A stretch of DNA of 64,000 nucleotides, taken from positions 248,001 through 312,000 of the forward strand of contig NC_013009.1 of NCBI RefSeq assembly GCF_000022525.1, read 5' to 3'. The notes beneath the pieces were generated by a model that was given only the letters and a program-made list of their open reading frames with translations, had not been told where the DNA came from and did not search any database. Both the position numbers and the translations under genes were made by a program. Source of the stretch: Neorickettsia risticii str. Illinois. GTDB lineage: Bacteria; Pseudomonadota; Alphaproteobacteria; Rickettsiales; Anaplasmataceae. Position 1 is the stretch's first letter; every line of letters begins with the position of its first letter. Shown here piece after piece: positions 46,333 through 55,999 of this stretch.

Positions 46333-47508
46333 TTAGGTCACTATGATGTTGCGCTGTTTTTTTCCAACACTCACAACAAATTGCTCCGGCAGGTCGATGC
46401 TGTGGGTAAGTATCTTTTTCTTATCTATTTTAACTGCACCTGACTCTATCAATCTTTTTGCTTGAGTTCTAGAGGAAGCGGCTTCGATCCGAATGACTAC
46501 GTCGATTATATCTGAACCACGTGGAATAGCGATTTCTGGTAACTGAGACGGATCATTTTCTTCAAAGGCCTTGATTATACTTGCGCTGACCTCTTCTGCA
46601 ATTGCGTTGCCATGACATATTCTGGTTGCCTCGGTGGCTAGTACCTTTTTTGACTCATTTATTTGAGCATCATCACACGCTGAAAGAGTTTTTATCTTAT
46701 CGATTGGTAGCTCAGTAAAAAGTCGTAAGAACCTTTCCACATCCGAGTCTTCGGTATTGCGGAAATATTGCCAATAATCATGTGGCGAGTATAGATCTGC
46801 ATCTAACCAGACAGCTCCTGCCTCAGTTTTGCCCATTTTTTTTCCTGAAGCGGTTGTGATCAATGGTACGGTCAAACCAAACATCTGTGTATTTCTCAAT
46901 TTTCTTCCCAACTCTACACCATTGACTATGTTGCCCCACTGATCTCCTCCACCTATTTGTACGTTGCAGTTATACAGGCGGTTTAATTCAACGAAATCGT
47001 AAGCCTGAAGTATCATGTAATTGAATTCTAAAAAACTAAGATGAGATTCACGGTCTAAACGACTTTTCACACTATCAAAGGTGAGCATCCTATTTATAGA
47101 AAAGTGACGTCCCACGTTTCGGAGAAAATCTATGTATCTAATGTCTTCCAACCAGTCAGCATTATTAACGAACCGTACATTTCCTATGATGCGCTTCACG
47201 ATTTTGCTGATGGTGCCAATATTCTTATTTATTTCTTCCCTGGAAAGTATTTTGCGGGATTTGTCTTTTCCAGATGGATCCCCTATGAGAGTAGTACCAC
47301 CACCAAGTAGTATTATTACTTCATGTCCATAACTCTTTACCAAGCGCATCAGCATCAACGGTACTAGATGTCCCAGATGTATAGCAGATGCTGTGCAATC
47401 AAAACCTAAATAGAAGACAAGCTTCTCACCTGAATGTAAACGACGCTCCAATGCCTCTCTGTCTGTACACTGGAGGAAATAACCTCTCTCCTCAATTATT
47501 TTCAGCAT
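46333..47508 (-). CDS. tyrS: Tyrosyl-tRNA synthetase
   Basis: Class I synthetase for tRNA-Tyr. About 391 residues with the HIGH-type HLGHL motif after CTASAIHLGHLVPLM, the tyrosine-binding LEFNYMILQAYDF and QIGGGDQWGNIVNG, KMGKTEAG in place of KMSKS, and a C-terminal S4 RNA-binding domain (VIRIEAASSRTQAKRLIESGAVKI). The ATG two codons inside the open frame is preferred to a TTG. It lies 19 bases after bfr on the same strand. Confidence 0.95.
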   Translation of the reverse strand: MLKIIEERGYFLQCTDREALERRLHSGEKLVFYLGFDCTASAIHLGHLVPLMLMRLVKSYGHEVIILLGGGTTLIGDPSGKDKSRKILSREEINKNIGTISKIVKRIIGNVRFVNNADWLEDIRYIDFLRNVGRHFSINRMLTFDSVKSRLDRESHLSFLEFNYMILQAYDFVELNRLYNCNVQIGGGDQWGNIVNGVELGRKLRNTQMFGLTVPLITTASGKKMGKTEAGAVWLDADLYSPHDYWQYFRNTEDSDVERFLRLFTELPIDKIKTLSACDDAQINESKKVLATEATRICHGNAIAEEVSASIIKAFEENDPSQLPEIAIPRGSDIIDVVIRIEAASSRTQAKRLIESGAVKIDKKKILTHSIDLPEQFVVSVGKKQRNIIVT

Positions 47509-47527
47509 GACCAAGAGAACTAAGCTT

Positions 47528-47989
47528 TTAACCGTGCTTCACCAAATACTGTTGGATTCCCAGGTTCTGAATTAAAGATAATTGCTGCTCCAACCACTCC
47601 AAGTGTTTTTCTTCGTCTTGTAGAAGAGATCTCATCAGAGCCGAACTCACAAAATCCTCGTTTTGCTCGAATTCCACGATTGACTTCTTGTACGAAGAAA
47701 CAGCTTCCAGTTCGAGATCGCGGTCTTTTTCAAAAATTTTTTCTACACTTCTTGGACATGTGCCCATTTCTTTATAACCAACTCTCGGACTTCCTTTACA
47801 GGAAAATATTCTCTCGAGTAGTGCGTCGGCATGGTGCATCTCTCCAATAGAACGACTTCTCAAAGCCTCGGATAAATTAAGAAGACCCATATCCTTGAAA
47901 ACTTTTGAGTGAATAAAATACTGATTTATTGCTAACAATTCACGCTCTAAAGCGTCATTTAGCCTCTCCACCGAAGAAAAAGTTGTCAT
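47528..47989 (-). CDS. bfr: Bacterioferritin
   Basis: Iron-storage protein of the ferritin family. From the ATG giving Met-Thr-Thr-Phe-Ser-Ser the 153 residues align with Bfr along the length: LNDALERELLAINQYFIHS, SIGEMHHADALLERIF with the haem-ligand methionine and di-iron His, and LLQDEEKHLEWLEQQL. Ten extra upstream codons are open but are unlikely to be used. It completes the iron theme (Fe3+ permease, isc operon, Bfr). Confidence 0.92.
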   Translation of the reverse strand: MTTFSSVERLNDALERELLAINQYFIHSKVFKDMGLLNLSEALRSRSIGEMHHADALLERIFSCKGSPRVGYKEMGTCPRSVEKIFEKDRDLELEAVSSYKKSIVEFEQNEDFVSSALMRSLLQDEEKHLEWLEQQLSLIQNLGIQQYLVKHG

Positions 47990-48217
47990 TGGGCACCCGG
48001 ATGATGATATTAGGGGCAATTGTAGTAGAAAAGTCTAAATCTTTCTAGTCCACTAGTACTTGAAGGTGGGGTAAAAAGATACGTTTATAGTCAGGACAAT
48101 AACTTTCTATACTAATCCATAGCCTGCTTACTAATACACAACTGGTGCAAAAGCAACCGTCCAAAACATCGAAACAGACCGATTTCAGAGAAACTTAACT
48201 AAAGCCTGATCTAGAAA

Positions 48218-50698
48218 TCACACCCTTTGTTCTGACTGTTGTGTGGAGGACAACGGGATATCTGGCCAGACGTCAACCGTAAGTGGCGTTGGTTGCTCGG
48301 CAAGAGTGAACATTAGTGCCTCTGATACGGTGGAGACAGGAATGATCTTCACAGCGTTTCTGACCGATTTTGGAATGTTTTCCAAATCCTTTTCATTGCT
48401 AGCTGGTATAAGGACAGTTTTTATACCACCACGCACAGCCGCTAGAAGTTTTTCCTTCAGACCCCCAATTTCCATTACTTTTCCTCTGAGACTAACTTCT
48501 CCGGTCATTGCAACATTTGAGCACACTGGTATTCCAGTCATCACTGAGACGATAGAAGTGCATATCGCAACCCCTGCAGATGGGCCGTCCTTTGAAGTTG
48601 CACCCTCAGGTACATGAACGTGCACGTCTTTGCCTTTGAAGAACTTCGATGTGAAACCAAACTTATTACAATTTGAGCAGACAAAGCTGTAGGCTGCCTG
48701 AACAGACTCTTGCATTACTTCTCCAAGCTTTCCTGTAGAACGAACCTCGCCCTTTCCTGGGAGCAAGACTGCCTCTATCATAATTAAATCCCCGCCGGTT
48801 TGTGTATAGGCAAGACCCGTGGTCATACCTACTAAATTTTCCGGTTCTGCAGTACCGAAGGTATATTTTTCCACGCCGGCATACTTCTTCAGATTTTTAA
48901 CTGAAACTTCTATAGATTTGACACCAGACTGCACACCTAACTTCTTGACAGCTTTTCTCATCAAGTTTGCCAGCTCTCTCTTCAGATTTCGTACCCCACT
49001 TTCACGAGTATAACGACGTATGAGTAATTTCAGTGCTTCCTTGGAAATGCTCCACTCGCTTTTTTTCAGACCGTGTTCCTTTTGTAGTTTCCCGATGAGA
49101 TAGTGTTCCGCGATCTGTAATTTTTCTTCTTCTGAATAGGCTTCCAGACGTATTATTTCTAACCGATCCAACAATGCAGGAATCATATTTAAGCTGTTTG
49201 CAGTTGCAACGAACATGACATCACTTAAATCGTATTCAACTTCCAAGTAGTGATCTACAAAATGTGCGTTCTGTTCTGGATCGAGTACTTCTAGAAGTGC
49301 AAAAGCAGGATCGCTTCTGAAATCCGAAGACATCTTATCTATTTCATCAAGAAGGAAGACAGGATTAGATAATTTTGCCTTTTTCATATGCTGAATTATC
49401 TTTCCTGGCATTGCACCTATGTAAGTTCTTCTATGACCTTTAATTTCAGATTCATCTTTTATTCCACCAAGTGACATCCTCACGAACGGTCTGCCAGTGG
49501 CTTCTGCTATTGCGCTAGCAAGGGAGGTCTTTCCAACGCCTGGAGGACCAAGTAAACATAGTATGGAGCCCTTAAACGATTTCGTACGGTTTTGCACAGC
49601 CAAGTATTCAATAATCCGCTCTTTGACCTTTTCTATGCCGTAATGACTTGCCTTTAGAATCCGTTCTGATGCCGCAATATCCGTAATCATCTTGCCCTTC
49701 TTTTTCCAAGGAAGGGAAATGATCCAGTCTATGTAATTACGAACGACAGTTGCTTCAGCAGACATGGGTACCATGTTCTTGAGCTTTTTCAGTTCTTTTG
49801 AAACTTTTTCTTTTGCTTCTGTAGAGAGTTTACTATTTCCTATTTTTTTCTCTAGATCGACGAGTTCATCATATTCTTCGCCTTCTTTGTCGTATAGTTC
49901 CTTGGTAATTGCTTTCAGTTGCTCATTAAGTAGGTATACCTTATGCGATTTCTTAATTTGACTCTCTGTTTTTTCCTTAATCTGCTGTTTTACCTGCAAT
50001 ACTCCAAGCTCTTTTTCCAGGAGTGCATGGACTTTTTTTATTCTCTCTAAGAGGTCTACAGTTTCGAGTATTTCTTGTTTTACACTAAGCTTGAGGTTTA
50101 TACTTGCAGTCACCAAGTCTGCTATTCTGCTCGTGGAATCTATTTGCGAGAGGAGTCCAATGATTTCATCTGGAATTGTCTCGCTCAACTTGACGCACTT
50201 TTCGAAATTCTGAACGACTGCCCTTCGATACGCCTCTATGTCCACGTTGTCGCCTTCCTCTTCCTCTATTGGAAGTACGTCAGCTTCGAGTACTTCCTCG
50301 CTTTTTCTGAAATTCACAGCGCGTGCACGACACTCAACGATTACCATAAGCTTGACACCGCCATCCTGGAGATTGATCTTTGGTTCAGCGATCTTTGCTA
50401 TGACACCTACCTCATACAAATCCTTACCTTCCGGAATTTCCTTTTTTGGATTTTTCTGTGCAACCAAGAGCATCCTTCCAGTATTTTCAGATGTCTCCGC
50501 CAGTGCCTTATCCATTGCCTGTATAGACCCCTTCCTTCCTATAAATATTGGAAGGTAATCACCGGGAAAGAAGATAACCTCCCTAAGAGGTAGAACCGGT
50601 AAATTTAGGTGTGCCGACCCCGCTTCAAAGTTAGAATTGTCTTCATCATGTTCTTGCTTTGACTCTGTGTCACGATTATTCAGCTCTTCTTCTGACAT
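48218..50698 (-). CDS. lon: ATP-dependent protease Lon
   Basis: Degrades damaged and regulatory proteins. The 826 residues include a LAN substrate domain (LPVLPLREVIFFPGDYLPIFIGR), a charged coiled coil (~200-270), AAA+ with Walker A GPPGVGKTSLASAIA, and a C-terminal protease with Ser in TSKDGPSAGVA and Lys in GLKEKLLAAVRGG. The acidic N-terminal ~20 residues are extra. Likely an RpoH target. In Alphaproteobacteria Lon turns over CcrM and DnaA, so it may link to the CckA pathway here. Confidence 0.97.
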   Translation of the reverse strand: MSEEELNNRDTESKQEHDEDNSNFEAGSAHLNLPVLPLREVIFFPGDYLPIFIGRKGSIQAMDKALAETSENTGRMLLVAQKNPKKEIPEGKDLYEVGVIAKIAEPKINLQDGGVKLMVIVECRARAVNFRKSEEVLEADVLPIEEEEGDNVDIEAYRRAVVQNFEKCVKLSETIPDEIIGLLSQIDSTSRIADLVTASINLKLSVKQEILETVDLLERIKKVHALLEKELGVLQVKQQIKEKTESQIKKSHKVYLLNEQLKAITKELYDKEGEEYDELVDLEKKIGNSKLSTEAKEKVSKELKKLKNMVPMSAEATVVRNYIDWIISLPWKKKGKMITDIAASERILKASHYGIEKVKERIIEYLAVQNRTKSFKGSILCLLGPPGVGKTSLASAIAEATGRPFVRMSLGGIKDESEIKGHRRTYIGAMPGKIIQHMKKAKLSNPVFLLDEIDKMSSDFRSDPAFALLEVLDPEQNAHFVDHYLEVEYDLSDVMFVATANSLNMIPALLDRLEIIRLEAYSEEEKLQIAEHYLIGKLQKEHGLKKSEWSISKEALKLLIRRYTRESGVRNLKRELANLMRKAVKKLGVQSGVKSIEVSVKNLKKYAGVEKYTFGTAEPENLVGMTTGLAYTQTGGDLIMIEAVLLPGKGEVRSTGKLGEVMQESVQAAYSFVCSNCNKFGFTSKFFKGKDVHVHVPEGATSKDGPSAGVAICTSIVSVMTGIPVCSNVAMTGEVSLRGKVMEIGGLKEKLLAAVRGGIKTVLIPASNEKDLENIPKSVRNAVKIIPVSTVSEALMFTLAEQPTPLTVDVWPDIPLSSTQQSEQRV

Positions 50699-50751
50699 AA
50701 AAAATGCATTTCCTTACGTGATATATGGGTGCTAGAATTTTGTATTCAAGC

Positions 50752-51333
50752 TCACAGACGGTCATTATACAAATTAATTCCCGCAATACCAACTTTTTGC
50801 CTAGTTTCTCTCAGTTTCGATATATTTGCTTTTGCAGTGCCTCCTAGTGCAAAGACGTCAATTTTTCTTGTAAAAGCTTGGTATTTAAGAAATTTTGTTG
50901 CTCCCATTGCCTTAAAGTTAGTTTTCTTGCTATGAAAAACTGGTGAGAAAAGTGCTGCATCAAAACCAGCTGCTTGTATTTTGAGGTTTTGTTTTACACT
51001 GTGCGATGCACAACTTATAAACCACCGCTTTTTTAAGTACCGCCACTTTCTCATCTTGCTGAAACTTGACTCTCTCACGTGTAGTCCTGATGCACGCGTT
51101 GCAAGTGCAGTAAAAGGATCGCCAGCAACGAGAAAAATCAAACGCAACTTCCTACATATTCTTGAAAGCCAGTGTGCCAAGTTTTTCCTTTGCAAATGTT
51201 CGTAACACCGCAACACAACGAGACTTTCCAGAGGTAGTTGTTTCAAGACAAATACAATTTCAGACGGGGAAGATATCACATCGATCACGAACAACCATCT
51301 AAAAAGGTGGGCGTAGCGCTTGAAGAACATCAA
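50752..51333 (-). CDS. Degenerate thiamine-phosphate-synthase-like (TenI/ThiE) protein
   Basis: A 193-residue TIM-barrel-like protein resembling ThiE/TenI: LIFLVAGDPFTALATRASGLHVRES replaces the usual LIND...A-GVHVGQ, then FISCASHSVKQNLKIQAAGFDAALFSPVF and VFALGGTAKANI. Several residues that bind the pyrimidine substrate are changed (Asn-Asp to Ala-Gly near residue 70) and the length is short, so it may be a TenI-type or a non-catalytic relative. Its ATG overlaps the hemJ stop by four bases. No other thiamine genes are in the window. Confidence 0.7.
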   Translation of the reverse strand: MMFFKRYAHLFRWLFVIDVISSPSEIVFVLKQLPLESLVVLRCYEHLQRKNLAHWLSRICRKLRLIFLVAGDPFTALATRASGLHVRESSFSKMRKWRYLKKRWFISCASHSVKQNLKIQAAGFDAALFSPVFHSKKTNFKAMGATKFLKYQAFTRKIDVFALGGTAKANISKLRETRQKVGIAGINLYNDRL

Positions 51334-51761
51334 AATGGTTTTGTCACCGCCAGTATAACAACTGCGATAAACGCAATTGTGACTCCCTCATTCGCGAACT
51401 TAAAAAACGTGCTCGAGTATCTATTACACCCTCTACTAAAGGCAACGGAACATCGCCAAAAGAATATGTGCAAAGACACTAATACAGCTACGAAAAGTAG
51501 TTTTAGATGTAGCCATGCACTCAGAATGTGACCTGTATCGACTGCTAACAGCAATCCAAGGGCAATACTTACCACCATAGCAGGTGTCATAATGTAGCAG
51601 AGCAGACGTCTCTCCATCACGCGGAAAACAGAATCGGTTTCAGTGCCAACATCCACTTCGGCGTGATAGACCATGATCCTGGGTAGGTAAAAAAGGCCCG
51701 CCATCCACATTGTTACAACAATGATATGAAATGCCTCCACCCAATCGGTGCCAATACTCAT
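51330..51761 (-). CDS. hemJ: Protoporphyrinogen IX oxidase HemJ
   Basis: Membrane enzyme of haem synthesis used by Alphaproteobacteria lacking HemG/HemY. The 143 residues hold four hydrophobic helices and the conserved FHIIVVTMWMAGLFYLPRIMVYH with essential His and Arg, later LHLKLLFVAVLVSLHIFFW. It lies six bases downstream of glnA and overlaps the TMP-synthase-like gene. Haem is needed by Bfr and the respiratory chain. Confidence 0.9.
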   Translation of the reverse strand: MSIGTDWVEAFHIIVVTMWMAGLFYLPRIMVYHAEVDVGTETDSVFRVMERRLLCYIMTPAMVVSIALGLLLAVDTGHILSAWLHLKLLFVAVLVSLHIFFWRCSVAFSRGCNRYSSTFFKFANEGVTIAFIAVVILAVTKPF

Positions 51762-51767
51762 ACGACT

Positions 51768-53174
51768 TTAAACGCTATAGTATTTGATAAATTCAATCGG
51801 TACAGGATGTTTTGATAACTCCCTGGAGTCATCACTTAGGAGCTTTATATAGGTATCAAGCTGACCATTCGTGAACACACCACCTTCTGTCAGAAATTGC
51901 CTATCAGTGTCGAGTGCGAGGAGTGCCTCTTCTAAAGATCTAGATAGAGAAACCTTTGAGGGCTTTTCGACTTCTACAGCGGTTTCCGGTAGGATTTTCT
52001 CCCGTATCCCTGCTATACCTGCCATAATTAAAGCAGCAGTTCCAATATAGGGATTAGTACCCGCATCAGGAAATCTAACCTCTATTCTCTTCCCGGAAAA
52101 ATTGCCTTTCCTGCAGTGTGGAATCCTCACTGCTGCCAGACGATTTTCAGGCGAATAATCGAGCCCGCAAGATGCATTATGGATATCTGCGAGGCGCTTA
52201 TAGCTATTGGTAAGCGGGTTCAAAATGGCGTTTAGCGCTTTCCTATGCTTTATGATTCCACCAATGTAGTATTTACACAACTGTGAAATCTCCTCTCTTG
52301 GATCTTGCGGCACGAACAAATTTTGCTCATTCTCCCAGAGCGATATGTGTAAGTGCATCCCACTGCCGTTGTAGTCCTTGAATGGCTTAGGCATGAAAGT
52401 AGCCGACTTTCCATAAGAACTAGCAACGTTGCGTGTAACGTACTTACATTTTTGCATATTGTCAGAAGTCTCCAAAGCTTCTCCGTGGTGGAAGCCTATT
52501 CTGCACTGTGACGATGCAGCCTCGTGATGGTGTAGCAACGGTTTTATTTTTACCTCTCTGAGCGTTTCTAGAATCTCTGCCCTTATGTCATTTAGAGAAT
52601 CCGAGGGTTGACTTGCCAGATAGCAGTTTCTGCTGCCTTCTCTGTGAGCGTGATTATTATATTCATACCGTCTGCCAGAGTTATAGATTCCTTCTGATGA
52701 ATCTAGCTCAAAAAAAGCTCCGTTTTCTTTGACGGCAAACCTAGCATCATCCAGTACGAAAAACTCCATCTCGAGACCAAAGAATGCCTTTTCAGCTATT
52801 CCGGTGCTGCGTAAAAATTCCACAGCTCTCTTTGTTGTTGCGCGTGGACTATGCTCATAAGAATCACTTCCACGTGGTTCCACGATGTCACAAATAAGGC
52901 ATAATGTCGGCTGTGCAGCGAATGGATCTAAGAAAGAACTGCACGAGTCAAGATCCGGTACGAGCACTACATCGGATCTATCTATGTCATGCCTGCCTTG
53001 AATCAACGAGCTGTCGAACGAAATGCCATGCGTGAGAGCATCTGTGGTGATACTATCGCTATGACGCGTGATGTGTAAAAACTTCCCGGTGATCGAGGTA
53101 AATCTGAAATCAATAAGCCTAATCTCGTTTTTGGCCACGAACTCGAGTATAGAGGCAGCTCTGTTATTTGTCAC
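51768..53174 (-). CDS. glnA: Glutamine synthetase type I, lacking the adenylylation loop
   Basis: Makes glutamine from glutamate, ammonia and ATP. The 468 residues open with LDFRFT-type IDFRFTSITGKFLH and carry GLEMEFFVL, HHHEAASSQCRIGF, FMPKPFKDYNGSGMHLHISLW and NPYIGTAALIMAGIAGI. The start is GTG. The region that in E. coli holds NLYDLPP with the AMP-acceptor Tyr397 is replaced by ILPETAVEVEKPSK (residues ~390-412), so control by GlnE adenylylation seems lost. A 33-codon frame overlaps its start. Confidence 0.94.
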   Translation of the reverse strand: MTNNRAASILEFVAKNEIRLIDFRFTSITGKFLHITRHSDSITTDALTHGISFDSSLIQGRHDIDRSDVVLVPDLDSCSSFLDPFAAQPTLCLICDIVEPRGSDSYEHSPRATTKRAVEFLRSTGIAEKAFFGLEMEFFVLDDARFAVKENGAFFELDSSEGIYNSGRRYEYNNHAHREGSRNCYLASQPSDSLNDIRAEILETLREVKIKPLLHHHEAASSQCRIGFHHGEALETSDNMQKCKYVTRNVASSYGKSATFMPKPFKDYNGSGMHLHISLWENEQNLFVPQDPREEISQLCKYYIGGIIKHRKALNAILNPLTNSYKRLADIHNASCGLDYSPENRLAAVRIPHCRKGNFSGKRIEVRFPDAGTNPYIGTAALIMAGIAGIREKILPETAVEVEKPSKVSLSRSLEEALLALDTDRQFLTEGGVFTNGQLDTYIKLLSDDSRELSKHPVPIEFIKYYSV

Positions 53175-53265
53175 TTGTGTAGCAAAAAAACCAAGGGTAA
53201 TTGTATTCTTCGTTCATTGATTGTGCAATCTGTTTTAGGGTTTCTTCTAAGCTGCTTTTTTGCAT
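53164..53265 (-). CDS. 33-codon frame upstream of glnA, possible leader or small protein
   Basis: ATG frame encoding Met-Gln-Lys-Ser-Ser-Leu-Glu-Glu-Thr-Leu-Lys-Gln-Ile-Ala-Gln, then Asn-Tyr-Pro-Trp-Phe-Phe-Cys and ending Ser-Asp-Lys. It reads like ordinary protein (amphipathic helix plus aromatic tail) and its TAA falls 11 bases inside glnA, a form that suggests translational coupling. No clear ribosome site. It could be a leader peptide, a small regulator or chance. Confidence 0.35.
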   Translation of the reverse strand: MQKSSLEETLKQIAQSMNEEYNYPWFFCYTSDK

Positions 53266-53421
53266 GAGAAAAGTATCTGACTAATAAGGTAGGTAATCCT
53301 ACTTACCGAAATTGTCTTTACCTTGCTTGGGTAAATCTGTATTCTATGCGATTGGTTCTTTAGAGCTGATAATTTTTAACAGTGGCTCAAGAGTCCAGTT
53401 TGCACTTTCCGTTCGAGTGAT

Positions 53422-53871
53422 ATGAAATGTCCATTTTGCGGTAACCAAGATACTAACGTTAGAGACTCACGTTCTGTCAATAAAGGTACCTTCATAAAAA
53501 GAAGGCGCTTCTGTGGCGAATGTGGTGCTAAGTTTACCACTTTTGAGACTATACAACTTAAAGAAATAAAGGTTATTAAAAAGAACGGTAGTTGTGAAAG
53601 TTTCGACAGAGAAAAGGCGATGCGTTCGGTGGAAATCGCGTTACGCAAAAGACCTGTGACCCGGGAAAGGGTAGATGAACTAATGAATTGTGTCATTTAT
53701 AAGATTGAACGCATTCATGATGCAAAGATTACAGCAAAGGTCATTGGGGAGCTGATTATGGAAGAGCTTGCTATTCTGGATAAAGTTGCTTTTATTCGGT
53801 TTGCGTCGGTATACATGAACTTTGAAAACGAAAAGGATTTTATTCAGTTGATAGGTAGTCTCACTTCCTAG
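53422..53871 (+). CDS. nrdR: Ribonucleotide reductase regulator NrdR
   Basis: Repressor of ribonucleotide reductase genes controlled by ATP/dATP. The 149 residues start with a zinc ribbon (MKCPFCGNQDTNVRDSR; RRFCGECGAKFTTFE) and continue with an ATP-cone (VIKKNGSCESFDREKAMRSVEIALRKRPV). Full length. It often precedes ribD or glyA; here it converges on the uvrD-type gene. About 273 bases downstream hold no recognised gene. Confidence 0.96.
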   Translation: MKCPFCGNQDTNVRDSRSVNKGTFIKRRRFCGECGAKFTTFETIQLKEIKVIKKNGSCESFDREKAMRSVEIALRKRPVTRERVDELMNCVIYKIERIHDAKITAKVIGELIMEELAILDKVAFIRFASVYMNFENEKDFIQLIGSLTS

Positions 53872-54144
53872 CAACGTCTCTCTCAGTTCTTATAAAGTGA
53901 TTGTGATGATGGTTGCTTTTTCCCCGTCTATCTAAGAATAAATACCTTTATTGTAAAGAATTTTAGCAAGTATAAGTATTTTTAGATTGTTCCGGACATC
54001 TTTTTAACATAGGTTGTATGCGAGGAATAGAATTCCGTACCTACCGGTAAAATGATGATACGCTTTCTCATGTTTGCTAAATCTGATGGTTTGTTTTTGG
54101 TCGGGGCATTAGTCTTTCTCTTTGCAGTTTAAGATCACTAATTT

Positions 54145-55999
54145 TTATTTCTCTGCTAATTCCAACATGAATCTCGATTTTACAGTGTTTTGCCAAGAGT
54201 TTCTTATTAATCTTCGATGAGCGCTTGTTATTGTTAAAAACCTTTTTGCTCTTGTTATTCCAACATAAGCTAAACGACGTTCCTCCTCAATTTGTTCAGT
54301 ACTAAAGAGAGACCTTGCATGTGGAAACGTTCCATCCTCCCAACCTGGGAGGAATACTTGCTCAAATTCCAGTCCTTTAGAAGCATGTAGTGTCATCACG
54401 TTGACAGCATCAGTGTTATTTATTTGTGCATCACTTTCTGTCAAAAGTGACACGTGTTGTAGGAAGTCTGTAGCATCATCGAATTCTTGGATCACTCTGA
54501 AAAGCTCATCAACGTTTTCAATTCTCGTTTCGTCTTGCTCTCTTAATGCTGATATATATCCGGATTCCAGTGTGATCTTTTTCAGCAAGTCGTGCAAACT
54601 GTGATTGAGAGATTCTTCCTGCCATTTTCTAACTTGTTTTACAAATGTCAGAAGCGCTGTACTTTTAAGTTTTTCGTTTTCCTCAAGTTTTCTGGCTGCT
54701 TCAAACATCGAGCAACCTTCCTCAAGTGAGTAGTTATATATCTTGTTCAGGGATGCCTGTCCGAGGCCCCTTTTTGGTGTGTTTATTATTCTTTCGAAGG
54801 CTAAATTGTCATTTGGATTCACAACGAGCCTTAAGTAAGCGATAACATCTCTTATTTCTTTTCTCTCATAGAATTTCAGTCCTCCAACGACGCGGTAGGG
54901 GACGTTTTCGTGAATAGCTGCTTCCTCAAAGGCTCTAGTCTGAAAGCCTGCCCTAACAAGGATGGCCGTATCGCTGTAGCGACACACTAATTTTCTTTCC
55001 TTTATCATTCTGATGATAGCTCTTGCTTCCTGTTCACTATCCATGTAGGTGAAAATTTGTATTTCCTCGCCGCCAGGGTATGCTGTCCATAGCTTCTTTG
55101 TGAGTCTGGACTGATTATTTTTTATGACATTGTGCGCGGCAGTAAGTATTTTGTTCGTCGAGCGATAATTTTGCTCCAGCTTGATGACTTTTGCTCCTTC
55201 AAAATCTTTTGCGAACCTCAGTATGTTACCTACTTCTGCACCACGCCACCCATAAATTGATTGATCATCATCCCCAACGCAGCAGATATTTGAGTGCTTC
55301 TGCGCTAATAGCCTCAACCATAGGTATTGGCATAAATTTGTATCTTGATACTCATCTACCATGATGTATCTAAATTTCTCTTTGTATTTTTCCAAAGTTT
55401 CTGCGTCCTTATTGAAAAGAGTAACGTTGTGCATGAGTAAATCTCCGAAGTCCATGCTATTGTTTTCCTTGAGTTTTTCTTGGTAAGCATCATACACAGA
55501 GAGTGCTTGTTTCTCGAACCATGTGTTTGCTGCATTATTAAACCTTACCCTACTTGGTGTGAAGGCCTTATCTTTCCATGCGGAGATCACGCTTAAGTAC
55601 TTTTTAAGCAGTGCTTTATCTGCTTCGATTTTTTTTTTCTTGGGCGACTTTCTGAAGCATTCTGACTTGGTCGTCCACATCTAATATTGTGAAGTCCGGT
55701 TTAAAGCCAAGTTTATCTGCTTCGATTCTTAGGATCTTCGCTGCTGCTGCGTGAAATGTTCCAATCCAGTGAAATTTCATTTCCCCTACAATCTCATTAA
55801 CACGCTGGATCATTTCATTTGCAGCCTTATTTGCGAAGGTCACAGCCATAATCTGATTCGGATGTGCATACCCTGACTTAATCAGGTGGGCTATCCTATG
55901 CACTAATGTCTTTGTTTTACCTGTTCCCGCACCAGCAAGTATCAAGACGGGACCGTTTACAGTTTCCACGGCAAGTCTTTGCTCATCGTTCAGATTCAT
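54145..55999 (-). pseudogene. uvrD: UvrD/Rep-type DNA helicase, split by a +1 frameshift in an A10 tract
   Basis: Superfamily 1 helicase of nucleotide-excision and mismatch repair. The 5' frame (ATG 55999; open upstream to 56113) gives the Q motif NLNDEQRLAV, Walker A GAGTGKTKTL and AVTFANKAANEM, then goes out of frame after Val-Ala-Gln-Glu-Lys-Lys. The other frame supplies YIMVDEYQDTNLCQY, VGDDDQSIYGWRGA, LEQNYRS, VMTLHASKGLEF and RRLAYVGITRAK. They join if the A10 tract (T10 at about 55629-55638) is read as A9, giving ~617 residues with every helicase motif in order. All motifs are intact on both sides, which argues against old decay. Slippage rescue, recent mutation or base error remain open. 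Confidence 0.85.
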
